From positions 17,304,592 to 17,368,591 of the forward strand of contig JAMKCF010000007.1 in assembly GCA_023634235.1 (NCBI GenBank): DNA of 64,000 nt, read 5' to 3'. The notes under the pieces are model-generated. The model saw only the letters and a list, made by a program, of their open reading frames with translations, did no database searches and was not told where the DNA came from. A program made the position numbers and the translations under genes. Positions 56,210-64,000 of the stretch are shown piece by piece. Each line of letters starts with the position of its first letter. Position 1 is the stretch's first letter. The stretch is from Pisaster brevispinus. Lineage: Eukaryota > Echinodermata > Asteroidea > Forcipulatida > Asteriidae.

Positions 56210-59200
56210 ATGAAACCATTCATCCTTCTGTTGATCATCTTCCTGTTTGGTCTCACACCTTGTGATGACTCCTTACTGGACAACTCATTACTTGGGCCTA
56301 CTGCGAGCACTTGTTGGAACTACATGTATATTGGAACAAATGAACAGTATGGAAAACAGCATCCTCGACATCATAAATATATGAGTCTTCGCATTCCTTA
56401 CTATTGCAACTTAAGTTCTACCTTTCAGCTCCAACTTCTAACATCTGGTGACATCAATCCTAATCCAGGACCTACTTCTTGTAACAATGACAACCCTAGG
56501 TCTTCCAGTTCCCGTTTTTCTCCCTTTACCTATGATCGTGATGAACTCTTACATTTGAACTTGGCTTCCAGTTCTATTGATTTGAATTATACCCTGGACC
56601 CTTCTGTTCTGGATCATATTAAGCATCTTGGATTAAATGTCACTCAAAGTAATAACTCAAGATGCAATCGTCGTACACATAGAGGGAAAAAGGGTGGGCG
56701 TCGACGAATGAAACAGTCACCCAATTCCTTATTGAATACCTCCATTGACTCTCATCATTTAACTGTACAGTCTAATAGGAATCTTCGCTTTGCTCTATGG
56801 AATGCTCACTCTGTTAATTCCAAAGATACATCTACTGCACTCTGTGATTTTGTAATCAGTCATCAGTTAGATATACTTGCCATCACAGAGACATGGTTAA
56901 CTGGAGGAGATCGGGATAATCGTACTCTTGCCGACATCAGTAACACTTTACCTAACTATGTTTTCCACCACTCTCCACGTCTACACTCAAGGGCAGGTGG
57001 TGTTGGTATCATTGTGAGAACTGGTATTGATATAAAAATTCATCAAAGTCAAGAATATAGAGCTTTTGAACACATGGAACTCACTTTATCATCAATGTCG
57101 TCATCTTTTCGTCTTCTCATCATCTATCGACCTCCACCTAACAAGAAAAATAATCTCACATTTCCGATGTTTCTTGAAGAGTTTGGAAGCCTAATTGAAT
57201 CACTCATCGCTAACCCCTGCAGTTTTCTCTTGTCAGGTGACTTTAATTTTCATATGGATGTTCCTGACAATCGTGAAACTATTATTTTCCGTGACTTGTT
57301 AGATACTTCCAACCTTCAACAACATGTTACTTCATCTACTCATACCGCTGGACATACACTGGATTTATTGATTTCTAATATCACTGATGATTTAATTTCT
57401 TCGGTTTCAACTCATCATGATCTTCCTTCAGACCATGCTGCTGTGAAGTGTCTAATTAATGTTGCTCGCCCACCAGCATCAACCAATAAATTACTTACTC
57501 GCAAACTTCGTTCACTTGATATGGCTTCTTTTAAATCTGATATTCGTAACTCTTCTTTGATGACGGACCCTGCCACGAATTTAGATGAACTTGTTATGCA
57601 GTATGATTCTGTTCTTAAGGTTATTCTTGATCATCATGCTCCTGAAGTTGTAAGATCCGTCATACTACGCCCTCATGCTCCATGGTATAGTGATACTCTA
57701 CGTGCAGCCAAGCAGGAGAAACGTCGCCGTGAGCGAAAATGGTTTAAATCAGGCCTTGCTGTGCATAATGAGTCATACAAAGAACAGTGTATCATATACA
57801 GAGACCTTGTTATCAATGCTAAATCTAACTATCATCGTTGTAAAATATCGGAGTGCAACCAACAAAATCTGTTCCGTGTTATTGACAAGCTGTCTTCTCC
57901 CAAGTGTATGAAAAAGCTCCCAAGTTTTGACAATCCTATTGATCTGGCCAATAATTTCGCCACTTTCTTTGAGGATAAAATTAAGAAATTGTATGGTAGA
58001 TTTGAGAATATACATCCATCACCCATCTCCGTTGATATTCATGATCATTGTAACTCTTCGTTCGCCACTTTTCGTGAAGTCACTTCTGACGAAGTGATGA
58101 AGATGATCAAATCTCGTACAGTTACCTCCTGCAAGTTGGACCCTCTGCCATTATCTGTATTTAAGGAGTGTTGTTCTGAACTGCTGCCAGTCTTCACAAA
58201 GATTATTAATAGGTCTTTGTCTTTTGGCCATTTCCCTGATCATCTTAAGGAGGCTTGCATCTTGCCACTTCTGAAAAAGCAACATTTGGACCCGGAGTGT
58301 ATGTCAAATTATCGTCCTATCTCTAACTTGCGATTCATCTCTAAATTGATTGAACGTGCAGTTGTGAGTCAACTTCAAGACTATCTCTGTGAAAATAACC
58401 TTTATGCTAAGATGCAGTCTGCTTATCGTCCTTTCCACAGTACTGAGACTGCTCTCATTCGTGTGCAGGATGATATCTTGCGTGCACTGGACAATCATAA
58501 GGAAGCGATCCTTGTGCTGTTAGATTTTTCAGCTGCATTTGACACTATTGACCATGAGCATCTCCTTCAACGTTTATCTTCTCGCTATGGAATTACAGGA
58601 ACTGCCCTTAACTGGTTCTCTTCTTATCTTAACAACAGAACCCACCATGTTCTCATCAATAATGCTAGATCCGATCGTCATCATCTCTTGTGTGGTGTTC
58701 CTCAAGGTTCTGTAGCTGGGCCTCTTGAATTTATATTGTTCAGTGCACCCTTACAAGACCTCATTGCTGCCCATGGTATTTCTAGTGTTGCTTATGCTGA
58801 CGATACCCAACTTTATGTTACTTTTGACCCTGCTGATCGCGCTTCTGCCATTGGTAAAGTTGAATCATGCATTCAAGATGTCAAATCTTGGGCTCTGTCC
58901 AACAAACTCGCTCTGAATGACTCCAAAACTGAGATCTTATTTTTAAGATCTCGTTTCACAAAAAAGGTTTCTCCGCCAAACTTACATATTGCCCAGTCTG
59001 TTATTAAACCATCTGAATTTGCCCGCAACCTCGGTGTAATTATGGATTCTTCATTGTGCATGAGTAGACATGTTGATAATGTTTGCAAAGCAGCTCTCAT
59101 GGCTATCAGAAAAATAGCACAGATTCGCCGCTACCTGGATGAAGCTACTACTCTTCGTCTTGTTCACGCTTTCGTCACAACTAGACTTGATTCCGGCAAT

Positions 59201-59635
59201 TCTCTTCTGTATGGACTCCCTGATAAAGATCTTGCTAAAATTCAACGTGTACAAAACATTGCCGCTCGCCTCGTTTCTTGCTTGCCTCGTTCTCACCATA
59301 TAACACCAGTACTAATGAAATTGCATTGGCTCCCAGTTAAGTTTCGTACAATTTATAAAATTCTTTTGTTAACTTTCAAAGCTCAAACATGTCAATTTCC
59401 TGCTTATTTATCTGAACTTGTTCACCATTATTCCCCTACTCGGACTTTACGTTCATCTCAACAGTCATTGCTTTCATCTACAAGAGCTTCTTCTATTTTT
59501 TATGGCCACAGATCATTTTCTTACGCCGCACCATTTCTTTGGAATGGTCTTCCTGTGCATATTCGCCAGGCTAGTTCTTTACACTGTTTTAAGTCTCTGT
59601 TAAAAACACATTTGTTTGAAGCTGCTTATTTGTAA
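56210..59635 (+). CDS. non-LTR retrotransposon polyprotein (2A-like, APE endonuclease, reverse transcriptase)
   Basis: Order of parts: residues 1-17, a hydrophobic signal-peptide-like segment (MKPFILLLIIFLFGL); residues 79-88, a 2A-like SGDINPNPGP; residues about 145-170, a basic patch; residues 192-412, an exonuclease-endonuclease-phosphatase fold with Asn198 (WNAH), Glu227 (TETW), Asp344/Asn346 (SGDFNFH), Asp385 (TLDLLISN) and Ser407-Asp-His409; residues about 684-915, a reverse transcriptase with NYRPISNL (700), Asp772 and Asp778 (LDFSAAFD), PQGS (831) and the catalytic YADD (862-865). The C terminus has WNGLPVHIR and FKSLLKTHLF, typical of CR1/L2/jockey relatives. The enzyme nicks target DNA and copies its own RNA there. 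PQGSVAGPLEF departs from the usual PQGSVLGPLLF, so activity may be reduced. ATG at 56210 is the first Met and gives the signal-like N terminus. Confidence 0.93.
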   Translation: MKPFILLLIIFLFGLTPCDDSLLDNSLLGPTASTCWNYMYIGTNEQYGKQHPRHHKYMSLRIPYYCNLSSTFQLQLLTSGDINPNPGPTSCNNDNPRSSSSRFSPFTYDRDELLHLNLASSSIDLNYTLDPSVLDHIKHLGLNVTQSNNSRCNRRTHRGKKGGRRRMKQSPNSLLNTSIDSHHLTVQSNRNLRFALWNAHSVNSKDTSTALCDFVISHQLDILAITETWLTGGDRDNRTLADISNTLPNYVFHHSPRLHSRAGGVGIIVRTGIDIKIHQSQEYRAFEHMELTLSSMSSSFRLLIIYRPPPNKKNNLTFPMFLEEFGSLIESLIANPCSFLLSGDFNFHMDVPDNRETIIFRDLLDTSNLQQHVTSSTHTAGHTLDLLISNITDDLISSVSTHHDLPSDHAAVKCLINVARPPASTNKLLTRKLRSLDMASFKSDIRNSSLMTDPATNLDELVMQYDSVLKVILDHHAPEVVRSVILRPHAPWYSDTLRAAKQEKRRRERKWFKSGLAVHNESYKEQCIIYRDLVINAKSNYHRCKISECNQQNLFRVIDKLSSPKCMKKLPSFDNPIDLANNFATFFEDKIKKLYGRFENIHPSPISVDIHDHCNSSFATFREVTSDEVMKMIKSRTVTSCKLDPLPLSVFKECCSELLPVFTKIINRSLSFGHFPDHLKEACILPLLKKQHLDPECMSNYRPISNLRFISKLIERAVVSQLQDYLCENNLYAKMQSAYRPFHSTETALIRVQDDILRALDNHKEAILVLLDFSAAFDTIDHEHLLQRLSSRYGITGTALNWFSSYLNNRTHHVLINNARSDRHHLLCGVPQGSVAGPLEFILFSAPLQDLIAAHGISSVAYADDTQLYVTFDPADRASAIGKVESCIQDVKSWALSNKLALNDSKTEILFLRSRFTKKVSPPNLHIAQSVIKPSEFARNLGVIMDSSLCMSRHVDNVCKAALMAIRKIAQIRRYLDEATTLRLVHAFVTTRLDSGNSLLYGLPDKDLAKIQRVQNIAARLVSCLPRSHHITPVLMKLHWLPVKFRTIYKILLLTFKAQTCQFPAYLSELVHHYSPTRTLRSSQQSLLSSTRASSIFYGHRSFSYAAPFLWNGLPVHIRQASSLHCFKSLLKTHLFEAAYL
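56444..56473 (+). other. 2A-like ribosome-skipping motif
   Basis: Encodes SGDINPNPGP (residues 79-88). The 2A consensus is D-(V/I)-E-x-N-P-G-P, with skipping between the final Gly and Pro; here the usual Glu is Asn. Upstream residues FQLQLLT are hydrophobic, as in active 2As. 2A-like sequences are known in APE-type retrotransposons of marine invertebrates. Activity of this variant is uncertain. Confidence 0.7.
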
Positions 59636-59754
59636 TCTGCTTATTTGTAATTGTTTCTTTCACTCTTTGTATATTTTATTGTTCTCTTTATGCGCTTAGA
59701 GGCTTATGCATTAGGCGCTTTACAAATGTCTTTATTATTATTATTATTATTACT

Positions 59755-60070
59755 TGCAATCGCAAACTTGTGGGGTACCATGTCAACTACACTCTATTCA
59801 TATGGGGTACCAATTCCTTGTGGGGTACAAATGTGGTACCCCATAAAGAAATCATCGTAGAAAAGCTCCTTTTAAGTTGAATGAACTTTTGAAGAAAAAA
59901 AAAGTAGGTACCCCACAAGAAGTTTTTCTGTGAATGTGCTTATTTAGCCACTAATCATGGTGTGTGTGGACACCCCATTTACAGCTAGTTGGAAGAGAAG
60001 AGCGCCCTCACTTGGTTACAAAGTATGTGGGGTATTTTCTGTGCCTAAGTACCCCACAAGGCGCAAGCAA
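59755..60070. repeat. 'gtggggtacc' repeat block, right of the retrotransposon
   Basis: 'cttgtggggtaccatg', 'atatggggtaccaatt', 'cttgtggggtacaaat', 'ggtaccccata', 'aggtaccccacaag' and 'agtaccccacaagg' occur within 300 bp in both orientations. The mixture of direct and inverted copies suggests a fold-back or MITE remnant. Confidence 0.6.
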
Positions 60071-60134
60071 TGCGTGCGTGCATGTGTGACGTATTTGATG
60101 TTCATGCAGCAGCAAGCCAATGTCAGCAGTGCCT

Positions 60135-60189
60135 ATAACTTTTTTTAGGCGGGAATTGGATCTCACAAGGAAAACTTATGATCTGTTAG
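60135..60189 (+). promoter_or_regulatory. possible promoter and untranslated exon upstream of the membrane-protein/SET region
   Basis: 'ttttttaggcgggaatt' (60141-60157) resembles an E2F site, and a strong donor-like TTAG|GTAAGT follows at 60189/60190. The next acceptor-like sites (ending at 60292 and 60334) lie just before the ATG at 60337. This would fit a non-coding first exon. Low certainty. Confidence 0.25.
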
Positions 60190-60336
60190 GTAAGTTCAAG
60201 TATTTAGAATGATGATATTGAAGTGAACTCTTGTATTAATGCTACATAATGACAGTACTGAGTGATAACGATTATACTTGTTAATGTTAGGCCTTGCCGT
60301 TGCTGAGTGTAGGCTTAATACAAATAATTGTCAGCA

Positions 60337-60615
60337 ATGCCGTTCAACAGATATATTTCTAGTGACACTGACCTTTCAACTGCCCTGCCTTCATATCGAG
60401 ACAGCACTGTTGTTTTTGTTGATAAATCTGAATGGGAGAATCCTTCAATAGAACTAAATAGGCCTAGACCTATGAAGTGTGTGTCATGCTGTTCTCTAAA
60501 ACATCAACTAAAAGTAGCAAAGGGGGTACAATGCCTATGTTCAATTCTTTTTACTGCATGCCTTATTTGTGTTATTTTCGTAGTCACACAATTATATGGC
60601 TGTCTTTCAAGTTAG
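60337..60615 (+). CDS. small predicted tail-anchored membrane protein, 92 residues
   Basis: I start at the ATG at 60337 because the slightly longer reading begins at TTG. An acceptor-like 'aaataattgtcag' ends 2 bp before this ATG. Residues 1-45 are polar with a Ser/Thr-rich start (MPFNRYISSDTD); residues 48-52 hold a Cys cluster (CVSCC); residues about 65-87 form one transmembrane helix (CLCSILFTACLICVIFVV), leaving about five residues after it. That layout suggests a C-tail-anchored protein or a short type II membrane protein. The stop (60613-60615) is followed 5 bp later by an ATG and by a strong donor AAG|GTGAGT (60628/60629), so the frame probably lies in one exon. No family recognised. 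Confidence 0.42.
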   Translation: MPFNRYISSDTDLSTALPSYRDSTVVFVDKSEWENPSIELNRPRPMKCVSCCSLKHQLKVAKGVQCLCSILFTACLICVIFVVTQLYGCLSS

Positions 60616-60649
60616 TCTTGATGATAAGGTGAGTAAGCCAGGGGCTTTA

Positions 60650-61975
60650 GTTCTGTTGTTTGACATTTTTATTGTATACATTGTCAACAGTTACTAAAAA
60701 TGTAGTCTTTTGATGGGTCTGTTCTTAAAAGGTATGGCCATATGTTGGTTTTTCTTTATGTAAAGCTGATTTATACCCCAAAACGTCAAGAAAAATACAA
60801 TCAAAGTCACCTGTGCTGAAAAACAGCAAGAAACTCATGGTACTTTCATCAAGAAACCAATCATAACTCTTGCTGTGTTGTGGGGGCATTTTTTGCACAG
60901 ACACCAGGGAATAGTAAAAGTCTCTGCGGAGACTTTTACTTGATTCAAATTCTTTTACTGATTTTAAATCAATGGGGCCACTTCAGATTGATTTCACATG
61001 ATGTTTACTGACATAATCAGCTTTATAGCAAGTAAGAGTCTGGTTACAAATTCTATGCTTTCATTTTGGGGGCATTACCAAAGTATGACCATACCTTTTA
61101 ACAATGGCCCACCCATCAGGCCTGTGCACTTACATTTAAAGCATTAGACATGACCATAAACCTTGTTGACATTCTCAATGCATGATGGGTATGGATGACC
61201 TAGATCATGACTGGTACACTAACTTGTGGCCGCCGCCAGAAATTGGCATCTTTAACTCACAATTTCTCAGAAACTGTAAGGTGACGCTGAAAAAAAAATT
61301 CATAGGCCTAGTTTTTCATGAAGACCGATTTAAATTATTGGTAATAATAGTTGTTTGGATTTTGTACAAAACCTAGCTGCAGTTTGAGAGACATCATTGA
61401 GATTCCCTTTGTTTTGAAAACAGTGAGCACTTTGGTTAAGGATTTTCCCATTTCAATTTTGTGTGCATCTTTTATGCTACAACCAACAATTTTGTAGAGA
61501 TAAGCGCACATCATGTAGGTCTACCATTTTACCATTTTTTGGTACACCATTGTGGAAAGCCTATTTTTCTTGCGAAATATTGCAAACCCTGTGTGTTACG
61601 TTAAAAATAAATTACACTAAGTACGCAACATGCAATACGCACACATGAGTTTGAGACACAGGTAATGGAAGGGGAACAAGTCAGACAGATTTGGATGAAT
61701 GTATGTTGATTCATTTTACATGGTGGTATGAAAAGTAAATAGTGGTGTGTATACAATTTATGCATGGGGTGTTTACTTGTAGTTTAGTCAAAAGATCCTC
61801 TCTTGGTGATCCCAGGAGCTTCCTATTTTCCCTCAGCTTCACTTCAGAAAAATGGGATGATCTCAAGATCACTCTGTGAGGAGATTTTGATTAAACCACT
61901 TGTAACCATCCAATATTTGTACTATACTAATGTAAGCTGATCACTGTGGTTCTACATGTAACTTCTATTAATCTT
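60650..61975 (+). other. non-coding stretch, probable intron
   Basis: No strong exon. A 64-codon frame at 61182 (MMGMDDLDHDWYTN...) has no domain or clear splice boundaries. If the donor at 60628 pairs with the acceptor at 61979, this is one intron of about 1.35 kb. Confidence 0.35.
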
Positions 61976-61979
61976 TCAG

Positions 61980-62143
61980 TATCCAACAGTGCCTTCCTGA
62001 TACCAGGGCTGGGATGGAGGGGACAACACGTTGTACTCGGTCCTCTTCAAAACAAAGCTGTCCAAAAGATAATGCAGTTAAATCTAAAAGATCCCAACAA
62101 GATCCACCACAAAAGTTCACTGTAAAGGAAACGACCACTAAAG
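61980..62143 (+). CDS. exon: N-terminal region of a SET-domain methyltransferase
   Basis: Good acceptor (ttctattaatctttcag) and donor (TAAAG|GTACAA). The open frame runs through the whole exon and enters in phase 2; the first internal ATG is 62014 (MEGTTRCTRSSSKQSCPKDN). The segment is basic and polar with no domain, like the disordered N termini of KMT5A/PR-Set7-type proteins. It leaves in phase 1 and the next exon begins GC, so the join makes Gly of the GRGVFA motif. Translation may start at 62014, or at the ATG at 60621 just before the donor at 60628, which would also be in frame. Confidence 0.65.
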
Positions 62144-62964
62144 GTACAATACTTACGCATGGATAATGTTACACCAGAAAAACTGCAAAAAATGTCTCTG
62201 ATGAAAATTTACTAGAAACTAGCAATTTCCTTTAATGCTCTCTACATAGACCGTGTGCCCTCTCGCGTCATGTCTCAACCAAAACAGTCACCTTTTGCCC
62301 AGCGGTATGCGCATGCCTTGCTTTTTGCATAGGTTTTGTTCTATGGTCTCATTGGCTTTGTATGATGGAATTTGTTACGTCACTCCCTAAAAAATTAATT
62401 CAAAACAGAAAGCGCACGCATTCCGCCAGGAAGGAAGAAAACGTGGCATTGCTACAAATTTGTAAAAAAAGGGCACATGGTCCATGGAATTATCCATGTC
62501 AGTCTTTACAGATGAAATATAAAAAAAATCTTATCAGTTAGTCTTGAAGTGCTATCGAGTTAATTTGTATTTCATCTTGAATGCCCTGAAATACCTTTAT
62601 TTTAATTATGCATGGTTATCACATCAAATAAATGGTGTTCTTTTTATGTAAGGGCATAGTCTAGACCTGGAAAACCGGCACACTTGGAAAGAATGAAGAT
62701 GAAAAAACTTTAGAGATCTCACTTCTCTATGAAAAAAGTAATAACTTGTTGGCCAAAGAAGAAAAGGGAATCGAATAATAAGGTTTGGGCATACAGAGTG
62801 ACTAAACTTGAACCATGTAAACAAAATCAAGAAGATAAATTTGGAATGCCAACCAAAACACAAATGAAGGAAATCAGATGAGCACAAGTATTTTAATCTG
62901 CCTATTAATCTTTTAATACCATTTAAATCTTTGTGCGTTTAAATTTTTATAATTTCAATAACAG
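62144..62964 (+). other. intron of the SET-domain gene
   Basis: 821 bp, GT-AG, phase 1. No repeats or genes recognised inside. Confidence 0.65.
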
Positions 62965-63130
62965 GCAGGGGTGTTTTCGCTGCAGAGGAAATAAACAAAG
63001 GGGATTTCTTGATGATATATGATGGCCAGCTGATATCAAGTGCAGAAGGAGAACGCAGAGAAAAACAGGAACAATCATGTTTCCGCTATTTTTTTAATGA
63101 TCGAAGCACTGGGCACACAATCAGAATGTG
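62965..63130 (+). CDS. exon: first half of a KMT5A-like SET domain, gene continues beyond the window
   Basis: 166 nt between acceptor 'caataacag' and donor TGTG|GTAAGA. It encodes (G)RGVFAAEEINKGDFL, IYDGQLISSAEGERRE and CFRYFFNDRS..HTIRM, ending in phase 2 with TG, so a Cys codon is likely next. SET domains of the KMT5A (H4K20 monomethylase) type have GRGV, KGDFVxEYxGxLI, RE, CYMYYF and then CIDAT, which fits well. The SAM-binding NHS and C-terminal motifs must lie in later exons outside the window; I found no fitting exon in 63131-64000. Substrate specificity cannot be judged from half a domain. Family assignment is from motif recognition. Confidence 0.78.
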
Positions 63131-64000
63131 GTAAGATTAGTTTTTTAATATTTCTGTAAATGTTTCATATAACTTTTAACCTGCTTTTAACATTAGTTTC
63201 ATATTTAAAATTCAAACCACTAACAGCACAAATTGAAAACTTTTAAAATCCTGGTGCTACACGTAGTGGTAAAATAATTATATTGAATGTATGGAATTTT
63301 CCCTTAGGGTCGTCAAAAGGTTTCAACATAATTAAAAGTTGTACATAGAACAGGAACTTTTTAAGGCCCCTCACTTCAATGCATATACTTTAATTAATAT
63401 TTGTTTGTTTATCATTGCATTAGCATTCAGGGTAGCCCCACCAGCACCAAATAGCATAATCAATGTGAATCCCGAGTTTGTTTTTCAGTGTACATGTACA
63501 TGTTTAACCCAAAATATTTTAATTTTCTTTGTTGATTCTTTGTTGAAATATCAACTTCGTTTAATGCCCTTTCAAGTTTTATAAAGCAACATCTGACCCT
63601 TTCCACTTGTCCTACTCTTTGTAGGACCGTGGAAATGTTTGAGAACTTTGGATAATTTCAAATTGCTAGGTGTTTATCTCATTTATGTTTGTTGTATCCG
63701 TTGTGCATGTACTCAGCAGTAAGTCAACCCAATGACAATTAGCACAAACAAATTGATCCTAATTTATTCAACCCTAAACTTTCCTTGCTTGTTACTTACC
63801 TTGCATGGTATGGACATAGGATCTATGTTGGAAGAACCCTATATGTTTAAATTCATCTTTTGGAGATGTGTTCTTTCAGAAAACTCGATATACATGTATA
63901 AGAAAATGTTTCGACCCTGTATCAATCATGTGTGTTTGATTGAAATTTTTAAATGGATATAGGAAAGTGGATCTATTCTTTTAAGGGGCTGGTAGGATAA
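63131..64000 (+). other. intron of the SET-domain gene, running off the window
   Basis: No exon that would continue the SET domain (expected to begin with Cys-(Ile/Val)-Asp-Ala) was found. Confidence 0.5.

Larger units (their letters stand above)
55907..59752 (+). mobile_element. CR1/L2-like (APE-type) non-LTR retrotransposon
   Basis: A single intact 1141-codon frame with endonuclease and reverse transcriptase is followed by a short 3' UTR ending in (ATT)n at about 59729-59752, the microsatellite-type tail of this group. Before the tail 'gcgcttagaggcttatgcat' and 'taggcgctttacaaatg' form a small stem-loop that is probably recognised by the element's own reverse transcriptase. The left boundary is not determined; I place it after the CT microsatellite because sequence from there to the ATG looks like a plausible 5' UTR. 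No target duplication could be defined. The intact frame suggests recent activity. Confidence 0.82.

Noticed and set aside
57675..59603. Shorter frames on both strands inside the retrotransposon
   Set aside because: Shadows of the 1141-codon frame, which carries all catalytic motifs.

Overview
The window reads as nuclear DNA of an animal, most likely a marine invertebrate deuterostome; an echinoderm is my best guess and a hemichordate or cephalochordate remains possible. Evidence: AT-rich, CpG-poor sequence with almost no long open frames, split genes with animal-type GT-AG (and one likely GC-AG) introns, HYR plus F5/8C extracellular domains, a KMT5A-like SET exon, a CR1/L2-like retrotransposon carrying a 2A-like motif, a TTAGGG-type interstitial telomere patch and many small DNA transposons. 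There is no operon structure and nothing bacterial.

Layout. 1-17.3 kb: intergenic or intronic DNA with small terminal-inverted-repeat elements (2888-3350, 9451-9779) and several minisatellites (1748, 7763, 8730, 15.1 and 15.7 kb). 17301-18051: a well-preserved non-autonomous hAT element with an 8-bp target duplication. 20.2-22.0 kb and 37.1-38.1 kb: two related repeat domains rich in palindromic regulatory-type motifs (inverted ETS sites, nuclear-receptor DR4, CRE). 22044-22443: a 39-bp minisatellite carrying TCF/LEF and DR1-like motifs. 26.6-28.8 kb: transposon relics and minisatellites. 31-34 kb: a CpG-richer interval with possible promoters and first exons. 35.0 kb: a decayed retrotransposon tail. 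41306-44181: three almost identical 958-bp tandem units. 45.7-46.0 kb: a promoter-like CpG-rich patch with a probable first coding exon (+).

The best host gene lies on the minus strand at 54064-51572. Five exons join in frame into a linker, one HYR domain and one complete about 150-residue F5/8C (discoidin) domain, so it is an extracellular adhesion or recognition-type protein; its 5' part is not identified. The largest open frame is the 1141-codon retrotransposon protein at 56210-59635 (signal-peptide-like N terminus, 2A-like motif, APE endonuclease, reverse transcriptase). At the right edge on the plus strand a SET-domain methyltransferase gene begins (exons 61980-62143 and 62965-63130) and runs off the window; a small tail-anchored-type ORF (60337-60615) lies just upstream and may share its transcript. 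Apart from these, most open frames look like chance or repeat-derived frames.
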